Positions 17,719-28,242 are shown, counted from the first letter of the stretch. The stretch: 64,000 nucleotides of DNA from Paraburkholderia silviterrae (GCF_004353915.1 NZ_SMRP01000001.1:1-64000); one strand, 5' to 3'. Made by a program: numbers and translations. The notes: a model not told the origin generated them from the sequence alone.

Positions 17719-18489
17719 ATGAGGCGGTTACTCTGCCTGCTCGTCATGCTGCCCGGCCTCGTGCAATACGCGGCGGCCCAGCAGCCCCCCGAAGACGACA
17801 AGAAGCTCCCCACCTACCTGAGCCAGAAATTCGGACTGGCAAAGGACAAGGCTGCCCAGATTTCGCAGGCCGTGACCACGGCTGCCGAGAAATACTCGCT
17901 GCCGCCTGCCGTGCTCCTCGCCATCATCTCGATCGAATCGCGCTTTCGCGAAAAGGCGCACGGCGCGAACCATGCGACCGGGCTCATGCAGGTCGTGCCC
18001 TCGGCACACCGTAATCTGCTGCGCGACGGGAAGGATCTCACGGACCCCGAAGTCAATATCGATGTGGGCTCATCGATTCTCTACGGCTACAAGCGCGCGG
18101 CCGGCGGCGATCTCGACGCGGCGATGAAGAACTACGGCGGTTCGAAGGCCTATGCGGAGAAGATCCGCATGCGTGCCGCGGAATTCAGCCGCGTGCTGGA
18201 CACGGCGAGCGCGCCGCAAGCCGGCGCCGCCGCAGCGGATGCGCCGGCAACCTTTAGTGGTGCTTTCTCGGCCGGCATGGCCGGCAACATCGCGGCAAGC
18301 GACGTGTCCGCGGCTTCCACAACGGCGTCGCCAGCCGGCACGGCGCCGGCAGCGCGAACTTCCGCGCAATCCCTGCAATCCGCATCATCGTTCTCGACAG
18401 CGAGCGCCTCGGGCGCCTCCGGCATCGACGCGTCGTCCATGCGCGGCGCGCTGGAGTCGCGCAGCAACGCCCGCTCGCGCGAACGCTGA
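17719..18489 (+). CDS. Secreted lytic transglycosylase, SLT-domain protein
   Basis: The start ATG 17719 is preceded by AAAGGA and gives a clean signal peptide (MRRLLCLLVMLPGLVQYAAA). The catalytic SLT domain spans about residues 45-155: IISIESRFREKAHG with the catalytic Glu, ATGLMQVVPSAHRNL, NIDVGSSILYGYKRA and MKNYGGSKAYAEKI. From residue 165 to 256 the protein is an Ala/Ser/Thr-rich, probably disordered tail. It would cut peptidoglycan glycan strands in the periplasm. Similar stand-alone SLT proteins often serve secretion or adhesin systems, but no such genes are adjacent. Confidence 0.88.
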   Translation: MRRLLCLLVMLPGLVQYAAAQQPPEDDKKLPTYLSQKFGLAKDKAAQISQAVTTAAEKYSLPPAVLLAIISIESRFREKAHGANHATGLMQVVPSAHRNLLRDGKDLTDPEVNIDVGSSILYGYKRAAGGDLDAAMKNYGGSKAYAEKIRMRAAEFSRVLDTASAPQAGAAAADAPATFSGAFSAGMAGNIAASDVSAASTTASPAGTAPAARTSAQSLQSASSFSTASASGASGIDASSMRGALESRSNARSRER

Positions 18490-18600
18490 GACGCGGCGCG
18501 ACGGTCGCTGCGCGCACAGGCCGGCCTTGTGTCGCACGCCCGGCCGACGCGATTCGGCGCCGGGCCGGACGCGCCGGCCCTGCCGATGCGCCGCTCTGCC

Positions 18601-19617
18601 TTACGCGGCGGGGGCCTCGCCGTCGTTGCCAGACGCCTCGCCGGCTGCCTCAGGGGCTTGCTCCGGCGCCGGCTGGGCCGGCTGTTGCGGCGCGGCCGCA
18701 GCATGCTCCACGGACTGCGTTGCGGCAGCGGCATCCTGCGCGGGCGCATCGGTAACCGCGGGGGCGGCGGCCGGCTCGGACGCCGGTGCTGCCTGCGCTG
18801 CCGGTGCGGCTTCCTGCGGCTTGGCGCGCGCCTCGGCCTTCGCCTTCTGGTGCGCGAGCGCCGCCTTGGCGCGGCCGACGTGCGAGGGCTCGATGCCCGG
18901 ACCTTCCGAAACGCTGCCGTCCAGCTCGTAGCGCGAGCCGCCCTCGGCCACGCGCTCGTGATAGCGCGGATGATTCACGTGGCGCTTGAGCACGGCGACG
19001 ATCAGCGTGCGCTCGTAGTCGGGATGGCGCGCGACGAGGTCCTCGACTACGCCGATCTTCAGCGGCAAACGCTCGCGGAACGCCGGATAGTGCTTCGCGA
19101 AGACGTTCCAGGCCGTATTGAGCTGGCGATTGCGCTCGATGCGCGCCTTTTCGGCCTCGCTCAGATTGGCCATCGACGGCTGCGCGCGTGCCGGACGCTG
19201 GCGCTGCGCGCCGCGCTCGCCGTCACGCGGGCCGCGCGAAGGGCGCGGCTGCTGGCCGCGGGCGTCGCGGCGCTTCTCACCCGCCTCGCCGGCTTCGCCT
19301 GCTGGCTTGCCCTGCCCCTCTGCACGCTGCTGGGGACGTGCGCGCGAACGCGCCTCGTCCGCGCCGCCGGGGCGAGGCCCATTGGACCCTTTAGGCCCCT
19401 TGTGGCCGGGCGCGCCTTGAGCGCGCCGCTGGCCCTGAGCGCCCTTCTGCGGCCCGGTCTTTGCGCCCGCCTTGGTTCCTTTGGGCGCATGCCGGCCTTG
19501 CGGCGTCTGCGCCTGTTCTTCGGGAGGCTGCTCGGTACCCAGGCCCATGCTCTTCTTGATTTCCAGAAGCCCGTCTTTGAAGCTCAGGGTACGGCGTTGT
19601 TGCGATGCGGCTTTCAC
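18601..19617 (-). CDS. proQ: ProQ/FinO-domain RNA chaperone with long disordered arms
   Basis: The 338-residue product starts at GTG 19617, preceded by AGGAAGAG about ten bases upstream. The FinO-like RNA-binding domain is central (about residues 150-235): NTAWNVFAKHYPAFRERLPLK, IGVVEDLVARHPDYER, AVLKRHVNHPRYHERV and GGSRYELDG. The first 145 residues are a Gly/Gln/Arg/Lys-rich low-complexity arm (QRRAQGAPGHKGPKG). The C-terminal 100 residues are Ala/Pro/Glu-rich. E. coli ProQ is 232 residues with the domain at the N-terminus, so this layout differs. Such proteins bind sRNAs and mRNA 3' ends. Confidence 0.88.
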   Translation of the reverse strand: MKAASQQRRTLSFKDGLLEIKKSMGLGTEQPPEEQAQTPQGRHAPKGTKAGAKTGPQKGAQGQRRAQGAPGHKGPKGSNGPRPGGADEARSRARPQQRAEGQGKPAGEAGEAGEKRRDARGQQPRPSRGPRDGERGAQRQRPARAQPSMANLSEAEKARIERNRQLNTAWNVFAKHYPAFRERLPLKIGVVEDLVARHPDYERTLIVAVLKRHVNHPRYHERVAEGGSRYELDGSVSEGPGIEPSHVGRAKAALAHQKAKAEARAKPQEAAPAAQAAPASEPAAAPAVTDAPAQDAAAATQSVEHAAAAPQQPAQPAPEQAPEAAGEASGNDGEAPAA

Positions 19618-19915
19618 GTCCAGATCTCTTCCTTATTGGATCGGACGCTATGATACAGAATTCGCGCAGCGTGTTTTTATCCCGGCGCGCGACGCAGCTG
19701 TTTCGGGGCAGGCCGCGCAAGCATCGGGCGTGGCGTAATTCGCCGGCGTGAGGCCCCGAATACGTCTTGCACGAGGGCCCTGGCGGCCACGGAATGCCCC
19801 CAGCCGTCCCGCTGGCGCCCCGCTTTCATCGGCGCGCCGGGGCGCTACTGTTCCCCGTTTTTCATCGGCCGACGTTCGCGCCAACGCGAGCATCGTGCGC
19901 TTTTTCTTCCAGACC
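19618..19915. other. Divergent intergenic region, proQ / SDR
   Basis: About 300 bases separate the divergent proQ and SDR starts. Open frames here are GC-driven and have no coding signs. A TATCAT-like -10 for proQ can be read on the minus strand near 19650, without a clear -35. I see no repeat or terminator. Confidence 0.4.
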
Positions 19916-20701
19916 ATGACTGCTCCCACCGTTACGCCTTCCCCGATTCGCGCCATCGTGACCGGCCATTCCCGCGGACTCGGCGCCGCCCTCGCAGAAC
20001 TGCTGCTGGAGCGCCAGATCGACGTGCTTGGCCTCGGCCGCAGCGCGCACCCGACGCTTGCCGCGCGCGAGCGTCCGCCGTCCGCCACGCAATTCAAGGA
20101 AACCGAGCTCGATCTCGCCGATCCCGCCGCGCTCGAGCGCTGGCTCGCGAGCGGCGCGCTGCGCCAGTTCGCGCACGGCGCGCAGTGCGTGCTGCTGTTC
20201 AACAATGCGGGCACGGTCGAGCCAATCGCGCCGCTCGGCGCGCAGGACGCGGGCGCCATCGCTCGCGCGATCACGCTCAACGTCGCGGCGCCGATGATGC
20301 TTGCCAACGCACTGGCTTCGAGCGAGGCATCGGATGAAGCGCAGGACCGCCGCATCGTGCACATTTCGAGCGGCGCGGCGCGCAGCGCCTACGCGGGCTG
20401 GAGCGTGTATTGCGCGACCAAGGCCGCGCTCGACCATCACGCACGTGCCGTGGCGCAAGACGCGCGACCCAACGTGCGCATCTGCAGCGTGGCGCCGGGC
20501 GTGGTGGACACCGGCATGCAGGCCACCATACGCGCCACGGGCGCCGACAAGTTTCCGCTGCGCGAGCGCTTCGAGCAGTTGAAGGAAAGCGGCCAGCTAG
20601 CCTCGCCGGAACACGCGGCGCGGCAACTGATCGACTACGCGCTGAGCGACGCGTTCGGCGCAACGCCAACGGCCGACGTGCGCGAACTCGCAAAGGGTTG
20701 A
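19916..20701 (+). CDS. SDR-family oxidoreductase (sepiapterin-reductase-like)
   Basis: A 261-residue short-chain dehydrogenase from ATG 19916 (MTAPTVTPSPIRAIVTGHSRG). The Rossmann motif is TGHSRGLGAALAELLL, with LFNNAGTVEP as the NNAG block. The catalytic Ser, Tyr and Lys lie in IVHISSGAARSAYAGW and VYCATKAAL. The PGVVDTGMQ segment closes the active site. Similar proteins are annotated as sepiapterin reductase-like or general ketoreductases; the substrate is not evident. It lies convergent to the opgC gene with a 54-base gap. The upstream frame to 19748 is rejected because it is Arg/Pro-rich and has no ribosome binding site. Confidence 0.85.
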   Translation: MTAPTVTPSPIRAIVTGHSRGLGAALAELLLERQIDVLGLGRSAHPTLAARERPPSATQFKETELDLADPAALERWLASGALRQFAHGAQCVLLFNNAGTVEPIAPLGAQDAGAIARAITLNVAAPMMLANALASSEASDEAQDRRIVHISSGAARSAYAGWSVYCATKAALDHHARAVAQDARPNVRICSVAPGVVDTGMQATIRATGADKFPLRERFEQLKESGQLASPEHAARQLIDYALSDAFGATPTADVRELAKG

Positions 20702-20755
20702 CGAAAAGCGTCGCGGGCTCGCGCCAATGCTCGCCGCTGCGAGCACGCTGCCGCC

Positions 20756-21844
20756 TTAGGTGAGCGCAACGCGCGGCCGCTCCCCTTTCCATCGCCGCGC
20801 ACCGCCGGCCAGCACCAGCAGCGCGCCGATCGCGAGCAGGTCGCCCGCGAGCCGGGCGGGCAAGTAGCCGTTCGCATGCGTGGCACGCATCAGCGTATCG
20901 ATCGTATTCGAGGCGAGCGCGCCGCCCACGAAACACACGAGCCCCTGCTGACCCACCGTCACGACGCCCGGCAGGCGCGTGGCGAGCCAGCCAATCCAGC
21001 CGAGCCGCACCGCCTGCGCGGCAAGCCAGGCCACTGCGGCAAAGCTCACGATGCGCAGGCTCGCAAGGTTCTGCTTCATGTATCCCGGCTGCGGATCGAC
21101 TTCAATGAAGAGCCGCACGATCGCGAACGAAGCAACGAGCGCGCACGCGAGCACCGTCAACGTGCGGCCGAGCCGCGAAACCTGGAAGGCCTCCGGCACC
21201 GGATAGAGCCGGCACAGCAGGCCGAGCATGAACATGGCCTGCCAGGCGAGCGGATTGAACGGCCAGTTCGAGCCCGGCGCGGTCGGCAAATAGTCCACGA
21301 GCCAGCAGCCCCCGAGCCAGATGCCGAAGCTGCCGAGCAGCACGACGTCGGGAGAACGTCGCGCGAGCGGCATGACCACGGGAAGCGCGAGCACGAGAAT
21401 CACATAGAGCGGCAAGACGCCCGCCAGGTAGGGCTGGTCGCGAAAGACCGCGATATTGCCGAGCATCGCGAACGGATGCGCCACGAAGCGCAGAAAGCCC
21501 GAATCCGCGACGAGCGGCGAATCCACGCGCAGCGCCACGGCAGCCGCACCGGAAAGCAGCATCAGCGCCGCCGTGCACAGATAGGCGGCGTAAATTTCCC
21601 GCCCGCGCCGCCAGAAGCGCTGATTGGCGGCATAGGCGCCCTTCTTCGCGGCGATCGCGAGCCAGCTCGCCGCCGACACATAGCCGCTCATGAACACGAA
21701 CACTTCGGCCGAATCGCAATACGCAAAGGTGTGCAGCATGCCGTGCGAAAGCACACTGGAAGGAATGTGATCGAGGGCGATGGCAATCAGCGCGAAACCG
21801 CGGAAAAAGTCGATTTCGATCGATCGCTTCGGTGTCTGACTCAT
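20756..21844 (-). CDS. opgC: OpgC-family membrane protein (glucan succinyltransferase-like)
   Basis: The product is 362 residues from ATG 21844, with GGGGAG about ten bases upstream; a TTG at 21847 would add one residue. It has about ten membrane helices and the OpgC family start RSIEIDFFRGFALIAIALDHIPSS. The family core SAEVFVFMSGYVSA and WRRGREIYAAYL are also present. OpgC transfers succinyl groups to osmoregulated periplasmic glucans from the cytoplasmic side. In Burkholderiaceae many stand-alone OpgC-domain proteins exist without opgGH nearby, as here, so the acceptor may be another polysaccharide. Confidence 0.85.
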   Translation of the reverse strand: MSQTPKRSIEIDFFRGFALIAIALDHIPSSVLSHGMLHTFAYCDSAEVFVFMSGYVSAASWLAIAAKKGAYAANQRFWRRGREIYAAYLCTAALMLLSGAAAVALRVDSPLVADSGFLRFVAHPFAMLGNIAVFRDQPYLAGVLPLYVILVLALPVVMPLARRSPDVVLLGSFGIWLGGCWLVDYLPTAPGSNWPFNPLAWQAMFMLGLLCRLYPVPEAFQVSRLGRTLTVLACALVASFAIVRLFIEVDPQPGYMKQNLASLRIVSFAAVAWLAAQAVRLGWIGWLATRLPGVVTVGQQGLVCFVGGALASNTIDTLMRATHANGYLPARLAGDLLAIGALLVLAGGARRWKGERPRVALT

Positions 21845-22318
21845 CAATCAATACTCCCCTTCGGGTCGGGTTCCAGGGTTGGCGTAATGAAAAAAGACTC
21901 GGCTTCCAATGGCCGAATCGCCGGTGCGTCGAGGCTGTGGACCTGTGGTCAGGCTTTCATCAGGATTGCTGATCATGTACGCGACATTGCATGGCGTCGC
22001 CGATAGAAAGCCCCTCGTAATGACCCGACGCTTTCGACGTTACACCAAGCGAATTCAATGCCAGCTCGCAATACCACGCCCTTCACTGCCATCCCTTCCA
22101 GCATCGCACACTCCGCTACACGCCCGCAATTTCACCCTCAGGCGGAAAGTTGCGCGTAAGGATCGCTTGCGCGGCCCCGCTGGATTGACGCGCGCAGCAC
22201 AGGCAGGTTCCCTTCTTCGGCCGCCTTCGCCAGGGCTTTCCCGGCTCGCCGGTAAATTACTTGACACCTAAAGTAATTGGACCTACATTGACCCTACGGA
22301 CTGAACAAGGGAGCGAGC
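21845..22318. other. Intergenic region upstream of the aminobenzoyl-CoA operon
   Basis: The region is 474 bases long. Apart from the palindrome at 22255-22278 I see no feature. A plus-strand frame at 21909-22271 has poor coding character and no ribosome binding site. The stretch probably carries the opgC promoter on the minus strand and the catabolic operon promoter at its right end. Confidence 0.4.
22255..22278. promoter_or_regulatory. Palindrome before the aminobenzoyl-CoA operon, likely MarR operator
   Basis: AATTACTT (22255-22262) and AAGTAATT (22271-22278) are a perfect 8-base inverted repeat with an 8-base centre containing TTGACA overlap (TTGACACC at 22261-22268). It lies 41 bases before the first gene. 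Overlap with a -35-like hexamer suits repression by the MarR protein encoded inside the operon. Confidence 0.65.
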
Positions 22319-24709
22319 ATGCGCATTGTCTGCATCGGTGGCGGGCCAGCCGGACTGTACTTCGGCCTGTTGATGAAGCGGCGTCACCCGGACTACGAAA
22401 TCACGGTGATCGAACGGAACCGCCCATACGACACGTTCGGCTGGGGCGTGGTGTTCTCGGACCAGACGCTCGGCAACCTGCGCGCGGCGGATCCTGAGAG
22501 CGCGAGCGAGATCCTCGACGCGTTCAACCACTGGGACGACATCGAAATCCATTTCCGCGAGCGCTCGATTCGCTCGTCGGGCCACGGCTTCTGCGGCATC
22601 GGCCGCAAGCGTCTGTTGAACATCCTGCAGGCGCGCTGCGAGCAGCTTGGCGTGAAGCTCGTGTTCGAGACCCAGATGAGCGACGACGACGTGCAGAACG
22701 CCGACCTCATCATCGCTGCCGACGGCCTGAACAGCCCGACGCGCCAGAAGTACGCGGCCACCTATCAGCCCGACGTCGACCTGCGCGATTGCCGCTTCGT
22801 GTGGCTCGGCACCTCGAAGCTGTTCGACGCCTTCACGTTCGCATTCGAGCAAACCGAATTCGGCTGGTTCCAGGCGCACGCCTACCGCTTCGACGACAAC
22901 ACCTCGACGTTCATCGTCGAAACGCCCGAGCACGTCTGGCGCGCGGCGGGCCTCGACGAAATGAGCAAGGAAGACAGCATCGCGTTCTGCGAGAAGCTGT
23001 TCGCGCGCTATCTCGACGGCCATGCGCTGCGCTCGAATGCGGCGCATCTGCGCGGCTCGTCGCAGTGGATTCGCTTCCCGCGCGTCGTGAACCGCGAGTG
23101 GGTGCACTGGAAGACCGGCGCGGACGGCAGAGAAACGCCGGTCGTGCTGATGGGCGACGCGGCCCATACCGCGCACTTCTCGATCGGCTCGGGCACCAAG
23201 CTCGCGCTCGAAGACGCCATCGAGCTCGCCAACAGCATGGACACGCATCCGGGCAATCTGCGCGCCGCGCTCCATCACTACACGAGCGTGCGCAGCGTCG
23301 ACGTGCTGCGCATCCAGAACGCCGCGCGCAATTCGACGGAATGGTTCGAGCACGTGGACCGCTATGCGAAGTTCGAGCCCGAGCAGTTCGCCTATTCGCT
23401 GCTCACGCGCTCGCAGCGCATCTCGCACGAAAACCTGCGCGAGCGCGACGCGCATTATCTCGGCGGCTTCGAGTCGTGGCTCGCGCAGCGCGCGGGCTCG
23501 GATGCGGTCGCAGGGTCGGCCACGGCAACCGGCCAGCGCGCCGCACCGCCGATGTTCACGCCCTACACGGTGCGCGGCGTCACGCTCAAGAACCGTGTGA
23601 TTGTCTCGCCGATGGCGCAGTATTCCGCGCGCGACGGCGTGGCCGGCGACTACCACCTGATGCATCTGGGCGCGCGCGCAATGGGCGGCGCGGCGCTCGT
23701 GATGACCGAGATGACCTGCGTGTCGCCCGAGGCGCGCATCACGCCCGCCTGCCCCGGCATGTACACGCCCGAGCACTTGCAGGCGTGGCGGCGCATTGTC
23801 GACTTCGTGCATGCGAACTCCGATGCGAAGATCGGCATCCAGCTCGGCCATTCGGGCGCCAAGGGCTCGACGCGCGTGGCATGGGAAGGCATCGACCAGC
23901 CGCTCGACGACGGCAACTGGCCACTCGTTTCCGCTTCGCCGCAGCAATATCTGCGTGGCGTGAGCCAGTGGTCGCATGCGGCGAGCGCCGACGAGCTGCG
24001 CGAGATCGAGGCGCAGTTCGTGCGCTCCACGCAGATGGCCGTCGAGGCCGGCTTCGACTGGCTCGAGCTGCACTGCGCGCACGGCTATCTGCTCTCGAGC
24101 TTCCTCTCGCCGCTCACGAACCAGCGCACCGACGAATATGGCGGCTCGCTCGAAAACCGTCTGCGTTTCCCGCTGCAGGTATTCAACGCGATCCGCGCCG
24201 TGTGGCCCGAGGACAAGCCCATCTCCGTGCGGATTTCCGCGCATGACTGGGTCGAAGGCGGCATCACGCCCGACGACGCCGTGCAGATCGCGTGCGCCTT
24301 CAAGGCGGCGGGCGCGGACATGATCGACGTTTCGTCGGGTCAGGTGAGCAAGGACGAAAAGCCCGTGTATGGCCGCATGTTCCAGACGCCGTTCGCGGAC
24401 CGCATCCGCAACGAAGCCGGCATCGCGACGATCGCGGTCGGCGCGATCTCCGAGGCCGATCACGTGAACGGCATCATCGCGGCGGGCCGCGCCGACCTGT
24501 GCGCCGTGGCGCGTCCGCACCTCGCGAATCCGGCGTGGACGCTCAACGAAGCCGCGAAGATCGGCTACTTCGATGTGAAGTGGCCGAACCAGTACACGGC
24601 CGCCAAGACCCAGCTCGAGCGCAACATCGAGCGCGAGCGCGCGGCGGCAGCCGCCGCCGCGGGTCTCTCGCCGCTCGAACGGGCGCAGCGCGCCGAAGGC
24701 ACGGTGTGA
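22319..24709 (+). CDS. 2-aminobenzoyl-CoA monooxygenase/reductase or salicylyl-CoA 5-hydroxylase, two-domain
   Basis: A 796-residue natural fusion. Residues 1-385 form a class A FAD monooxygenase: [20 protein letters not shown] dinucleotide fold, [23 protein letters not shown] and [20 protein letters not shown]. After a linker (about 395-412) residues 415-770 form an Old-Yellow-Enzyme FMN domain: [68 protein letters not shown] of Azoarcus evansii uses these two halves to hydroxylate and then reduce 2-aminobenzoyl-CoA; close homologues are annotated salicylyl-CoA 5-hydroxylase. The downstream reductive/beta-oxidation-like genes favour the aminobenzoyl-CoA route. Confidence 0.9.
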   Translation: MRIVCIGGGPAGLYFGLLMKRRHPDYEITVIERNRPYDTFGWGVVFSDQTLGNLRAADPESASEILDAFNHWDDIEIHFRERSIRSSGHGFCGIGRKRLLNILQARCEQLGVKLVFETQMSDDDVQNADLIIAADGLNSPTRQKYAATYQPDVDLRDCRFVWLGTSKLFDAFTFAFEQTEFGWFQAHAYRFDDNTSTFIVETPEHVWRAAGLDEMSKEDSIAFCEKLFARYLDGHALRSNAAHLRGSSQWIRFPRVVNREWVHWKTGADGRETPVVLMGDAAHTAHFSIGSGTKLALEDAIELANSMDTHPGNLRAALHHYTSVRSVDVLRIQNAARNSTEWFEHVDRYAKFEPEQFAYSLLTRSQRISHENLRERDAHYLGGFESWLAQRAGSDAVAGSATATGQRAAPPMFTPYTVRGVTLKNRVIVSPMAQYSARDGVAGDYHLMHLGARAMGGAALVMTEMTCVSPEARITPACPGMYTPEHLQAWRRIVDFVHANSDAKIGIQLGHSGAKGSTRVAWEGIDQPLDDGNWPLVSASPQQYLRGVSQWSHAASADELREIEAQFVRSTQMAVEAGFDWLELHCAHGYLLSSFLSPLTNQRTDEYGGSLENRLRFPLQVFNAIRAVWPEDKPISVRISAHDWVEGGITPDDAVQIACAFKAAGADMIDVSSGQVSKDEKPVYGRMFQTPFADRIRNEAGIATIAVGAISEADHVNGIIAAGRADLCAVARPHLANPAWTLNEAAKIGYFDVKWPNQYTAAKTQLERNIERERAAAAAAAGLSPLERAQRAEGTV

Positions 24710-24711
24710 GC

Positions 24712-25491
24712 ATGAGCGACGATACGCTGAAGGATCGCCACGCTGTCGTGACCGGCGGCGGCAGCGGCATCGGCGCGGCGGCGGCCGCCGCGCTGCTGCG
24801 CGCGGGCGCGCGCGTCACGCTGATGGGCCGCGACGCGGCGAAGCTCGAAGTTCAACGCACGACGCTCGGCGGCGGCGAAAACATCGCCTGCGTGAGCGTC
24901 GACGTGACCGACGAAGACGCCGTGAGCGCCGCGTTCGCCCGTGCCGCCGACGGCCTCGGCGCCATCGACATCCTCGTGAACAACGCGGGCCAGGCCACTG
25001 CCGCGCCCTTTGCGCAGACCGATCTCGCACTCTGGAAGCGCATGCTCGACGTAAACCTCACGGGCGTGTTCCTGTGCACGCGCGCCGTGCTGCCGGCGAT
25101 GCTCGCGCGCAAGAGCGGGCGCATCGTCAACGTGGCGAGCACCGCGGGCCAGGTCGGCTATCCGTATGTGGCCGCGTATTGCGCCTCGAAGCACGGCGTG
25201 ATCGGCATGACGCGCGCGCTCGCGCTCGAAGTGGCCACGCAGGGCATCACGGTGAACGCGGTGTGCCCCGGCTATACGGAGACCGAACTGTTGCAGGCTT
25301 CGCTCGACCAGATCACGCGCAAGACCTCGCGCAGCGAGGCCGAGGCGCGCAGCCTGCTCGTGCGCCACAACCCGCAGCAGCGCTTCGTCCAGCCGGAGGA
25401 AGTCGCCAACGCGGTGCTGTGGCTGTGCGCGCCCGGATCGTCCGCGATCACCGGGCAATCGATATCCGTTTCCGGTGGAGAAATCACATGA
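24712..25491 (+). CDS. SDR-family dehydrogenase of the aminobenzoyl-CoA operon
   Basis: A 259-residue classical SDR from ATG 24712, two bases after the previous stop. Motifs are VVTGGGSGIGAAAAAALL, DILVNNAGQA, the catalytic NVASTAGQVGYPYVAAYCASKHG (Ser, Tyr, Lys), and VCPGYTETELL. It ends with ITGQSISVSGGE, as in FabG-type enzymes. It most likely acts as a 3-hydroxyacyl-CoA dehydrogenase on a ring or ring-opened CoA ester. The stop overlaps the MarR start (ATGA at 25488-25491), which ties it translationally to its regulator. Confidence 0.88.
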   Translation: MSDDTLKDRHAVVTGGGSGIGAAAAAALLRAGARVTLMGRDAAKLEVQRTTLGGGENIACVSVDVTDEDAVSAAFARAADGLGAIDILVNNAGQATAAPFAQTDLALWKRMLDVNLTGVFLCTRAVLPAMLARKSGRIVNVASTAGQVGYPYVAAYCASKHGVIGMTRALALEVATQGITVNAVCPGYTETELLQASLDQITRKTSRSEAEARSLLVRHNPQQRFVQPEEVANAVLWLCAPGSSAITGQSISVSGGEIT

Positions 25492-26048
25492 CCTCGCCCG
25501 TGCCGAAACACAAGGAGCGCAAGGCGCCTGCCACGAAGTCGGCGCGCAAGGGCGAAGCGAACCCCGCGGAGAACGTCGTCGACATGGAAATGAGCACCGG
25601 CGCCGATAGCCACATGGGCCTGCGCCTGTGGCTGCGCCTGCTCACCACGACGAACCTCGTGCAAGCCGAGCTGCGCCGGCGCCTACGCACCGAATTCGAC
25701 ACCACGCTGCCCCGCTTCGACTTGATGGCGCAGCTCGAGCGTCATCCCGAAGGGCTGCGGATGACCGAGCTTTCGCGCCGCCTCATGGTCACGGGCGGCA
25801 ACGTCACCGGCATCACCGACCAGTTGCAGAAAGAAGGCCTCGTCGTGCGCGACGCCGACCCCGAGGACCGCCGCTCGATCGCCGTGCGCCTCACGCCCGA
25901 GGGCCGCGCCGCGTTCGACCGCATGGCGGCCGCGCACGAGCAGTGGGTGGTGGAGATGTTCGGCGGCCTCTCGCTCGACGAAAAGTCGAAGATGCACGAG
26001 CGCCTCGGCAAGCTCAAGCAACATCTGCGCGACGGCCTGGAAGGCTGA
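25488..26048 (+). CDS. MarR-family regulator of the aminobenzoyl-CoA operon
   Basis: The product is 186 residues from ATG 25488, preceded by GGTGGAG. The first 35 residues form a Lys/Ala/Glu-rich arm before the MarR fold begins at about [20 protein letters not shown]. The winged helix shows [42 protein letters not shown] and the wing [18 protein letters not shown]. It likely represses the operon until a CoA-ester ligand binds, like other MarR regulators of CoA-dependent aromatic pathways (HcaR, CouR, BadR type). The palindrome at 22255-22278 is its probable operator. Confidence 0.9.
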   Translation: MTSPVPKHKERKAPATKSARKGEANPAENVVDMEMSTGADSHMGLRLWLRLLTTTNLVQAELRRRLRTEFDTTLPRFDLMAQLERHPEGLRMTELSRRLMVTGGNVTGITDQLQKEGLVVRDADPEDRRSIAVRLTPEGRAAFDRMAAAHEQWVVEMFGGLSLDEKSKMHERLGKLKQHLRDGLEG

Positions 26049-26104
26049 CGCGCACGGACCAGCAAACCAGCAGCACGAAGCAGATACCAGGAAGGAGACA
26101 CACC

Positions 26105-26962
26105 TTGACGACAGAACGCTCCAGCGCAGACGCGCTCTTCGCGGGCAACCGCGTGACGCTGGCCAGCTACGAGGCAAAGCACTTCGGCTGGTCGGTCGAG
26201 GGCCGCGTGGCGACGATCACGCTCAACCGCCCCGAGCGCAAGAATCCGCTCACGTTCGAATCGTATGCGGAGCTGCGCGACCTGTTTCGTCAACTCGCCT
26301 ACGCCACCGACGTGAAGACCGTCGTGCTGCATGGCGCGGGCGAGAACTTCTGCTCGGGCGGCGACGTGCACGACATCATCGCGCCGCTCATCGACCTGCC
26401 GATGCCGGAGCTGCTGATGTTCACGCGCATGACCGGCGACCTCGTGAAGGCGATGCGCCATTGCCCGCAGCCGATCATCGCGGCCGTGGACGGCGTGTGC
26501 GCGGGCGCGGGCGCGATTCTCGCGATGGCCTCCGACATGCGCTATGCCACCGCGCGCAGCAAGCTCGCGTTCCTTTTCACGCGCGTGGGCCTCGCGGGCT
26601 GCGACATGGGCGCGTGCGCAATCCTGCCGCGCATCATCGGCCAGGGCCGCGCGGCCGAGCTGCTCTACACGGGCCGCTCCGCAAGCGGTGAGGAAGGCCA
26701 TGCGTGGGGCTTCTACAACCGCCTGTGCGAACCGGAGGCGCTGCTCGCCGAGGCGCAGAAGCTCGCGGCCGATCTCGCAGCGGGCCCGACCTTCGCGCAC
26801 GGCATCACGAAGACGATGCTGCATCAGGAATGGACCATGAGCATCGACGAAGCGATCGAATCGGAAGCGCAGGCCCAGGCGATCTGCATGGCAACGCGCG
26901 ACTTCGGCCGCGCCTATGAAGCCTTCGCGGCGAAGACGCGCCCGGTTTTCAAGGGGGACTAA
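26105..26962 (+). CDS. Enoyl-CoA hydratase/isomerase-family protein
   Basis: The start is TTG 26105, chosen for AAGGAGA at 26092-26098; the longer frame upstream overlaps marR and is a shadow. The 285-residue crotonase-fold protein shows [20 protein letters not shown], the oxyanion-hole block [16 protein letters not shown] (about 76) and [19 protein letters not shown] (about 130). [18 protein letters not shown] carries an Asp where many hydratases have the second catalytic Glu. It probably hydrates or hydrolytically opens a ring-derived CoA ester made by the monooxygenase/reductase. Confidence 0.88.
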   Translation: MTTERSSADALFAGNRVTLASYEAKHFGWSVEGRVATITLNRPERKNPLTFESYAELRDLFRQLAYATDVKTVVLHGAGENFCSGGDVHDIIAPLIDLPMPELLMFTRMTGDLVKAMRHCPQPIIAAVDGVCAGAGAILAMASDMRYATARSKLAFLFTRVGLAGCDMGACAILPRIIGQGRAAELLYTGRSASGEEGHAWGFYNRLCEPEALLAEAQKLAADLAAGPTFAHGITKTMLHQEWTMSIDEAIESEAQAQAICMATRDFGRAYEAFAAKTRPVFKGD

Positions 26963-26966
26963 GCAA

Positions 26967-28178
26967 GTGAATACGCAATTGAGCGCAGCGGCTGAGAACA
27001 CGCTGCACGGCGCGCTCGCGTGGCCGTTCTTCGAAGAACGCCACCGCGCGCTTGCCACCGACGTCGAGGCGTGGGCGCGCGAGCATCTCGCGCACGTCCC
27101 GCACGACAATGTGGACGACACCTGCCGCGCGCTCGTGCGCAAGCTCGGCGCGGCGGGCTGGCTGCGCTATGGCGTGGGCGGCACCGCCTACGGCGGCCAC
27201 GGCGACACCATCGACACGCGCGCCGTGTGCCTGCTGCGCGAGACGCTCGCGAAGCATTCGGGCCTCGCCGACTTCGCGCTGGCGATGCAGGGCCTCGGCT
27301 CGGGCGCGATCTCGCTCGCGGGCAACGACGCGCAGAAGTCGCGCTACCTGCCGCGCGTCGCACAGGGCGAAGCGATCGCCGCCTTCGCGCTCTCCGAGCC
27401 GAACGCCGGCTCCGACGTCGCCGCGATGGCGCTGGCCGCACGCGCCGACGGCGAGGACTACGTGCTCGACGGCGAGAAGACGTGGATCTCGAATGGCGGC
27501 ATCGCCGACTTCTATGTGGTCTTCGCGCGCACCGGCGAAGCGCCGGGCGCGCGCGGCATCAGCGCGTTCGTCGTGGACGCCGACACGCCGGGGCTCGACA
27601 TTGCCGAGCGCATCGACGTGATCGCGCCGCATCCGCTCGCGCGCCTGCGCTTCACCGGCGCGCGCGTGAAGCGGAGCCAGATGCTGGGCACGCCGGGCGA
27701 AGGCTTCAAGATCGCCATGCGCACGCTCGACATCTTCCGCACCTCGGTGGCCGCCGCGTCGCTCGGCTTCGCGCGCCGCGCCATGGCCGAAGGCCTCGCG
27801 CGCGCCGCGTCGCGCCGGATGTTCAACCAGACGCTCGGCGATTTTCAACTGACGCAGGCGAAGCTCGCACAGATGGCGCTCACCATCGACAGCAGCGCCC
27901 TGCTCGTCTATCGCGCCGCCTGGCTGCGCGACCAGGGCGTGAGCGTTACGCGCGAAGCGGCCATGGCGAAGTGGCATGCGAGCGAGGGCGCGCAACAGGT
28001 GATCGACGCGGCCGTGCAGCTCTGGGGCGGCATGGGCGTGCAAAGCGGCAACATCGTGGAATCGCTCTATCGCGAGATCCGCTCGCTGCGCATCTACGAG
28101 GGCGCGACTGAGGTTCAGCAACTGATCGTCGGACGCGACCTGCTCAAGGCGTACCACGCGGAACATCCCGCGGCTTGA
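26967..28178 (+). CDS. Acyl-CoA dehydrogenase of the aminobenzoyl-CoA operon
   Basis: A 403-residue FAD enzyme from GTG 26967, four bases after the hydratase stop, with GGGGG at 26953-26957. The family signature blocks are present: [17 protein letters not shown] (about 137), [43 protein letters not shown] and, near the end, [29 protein letters not shown] with [14 protein letters not shown] carrying the usual catalytic-base Glu position. It would oxidise an acyl-CoA after ring opening, or re-oxidise a cyclohexane-carboxyl-CoA. Length and motifs look intact. Confidence 0.9.
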   Translation: MNTQLSAAAENTLHGALAWPFFEERHRALATDVEAWAREHLAHVPHDNVDDTCRALVRKLGAAGWLRYGVGGTAYGGHGDTIDTRAVCLLRETLAKHSGLADFALAMQGLGSGAISLAGNDAQKSRYLPRVAQGEAIAAFALSEPNAGSDVAAMALAARADGEDYVLDGEKTWISNGGIADFYVVFARTGEAPGARGISAFVVDADTPGLDIAERIDVIAPHPLARLRFTGARVKRSQMLGTPGEGFKIAMRTLDIFRTSVAAASLGFARRAMAEGLARAASRRMFNQTLGDFQLTQAKLAQMALTIDSSALLVYRAAWLRDQGVSVTREAAMAKWHASEGAQQVIDAAVQLWGGMGVQSGNIVESLYREIRSLRIYEGATEVQQLIVGRDLLKAYHAEHPAA

Positions 28179-28242
28179 ACATGGTTCGCCGCACCGACCA
28201 ATGCACGTAAAACCAGGCACGCAAACCGGACACGAGACAATC

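Noticed and set aside
21909..22271. A 120-residue plus-strand gene upstream of the aryl-CoA operon
   Set aside because: It has poor codon character, no ribosome site, and its end overlaps the operon palindrome.
22283..24520. A 745-codon minus-strand frame opposite the monooxygenase/OYE gene
   Set aside because: It has the composition of a third-position GC shadow and no recognisable domain.
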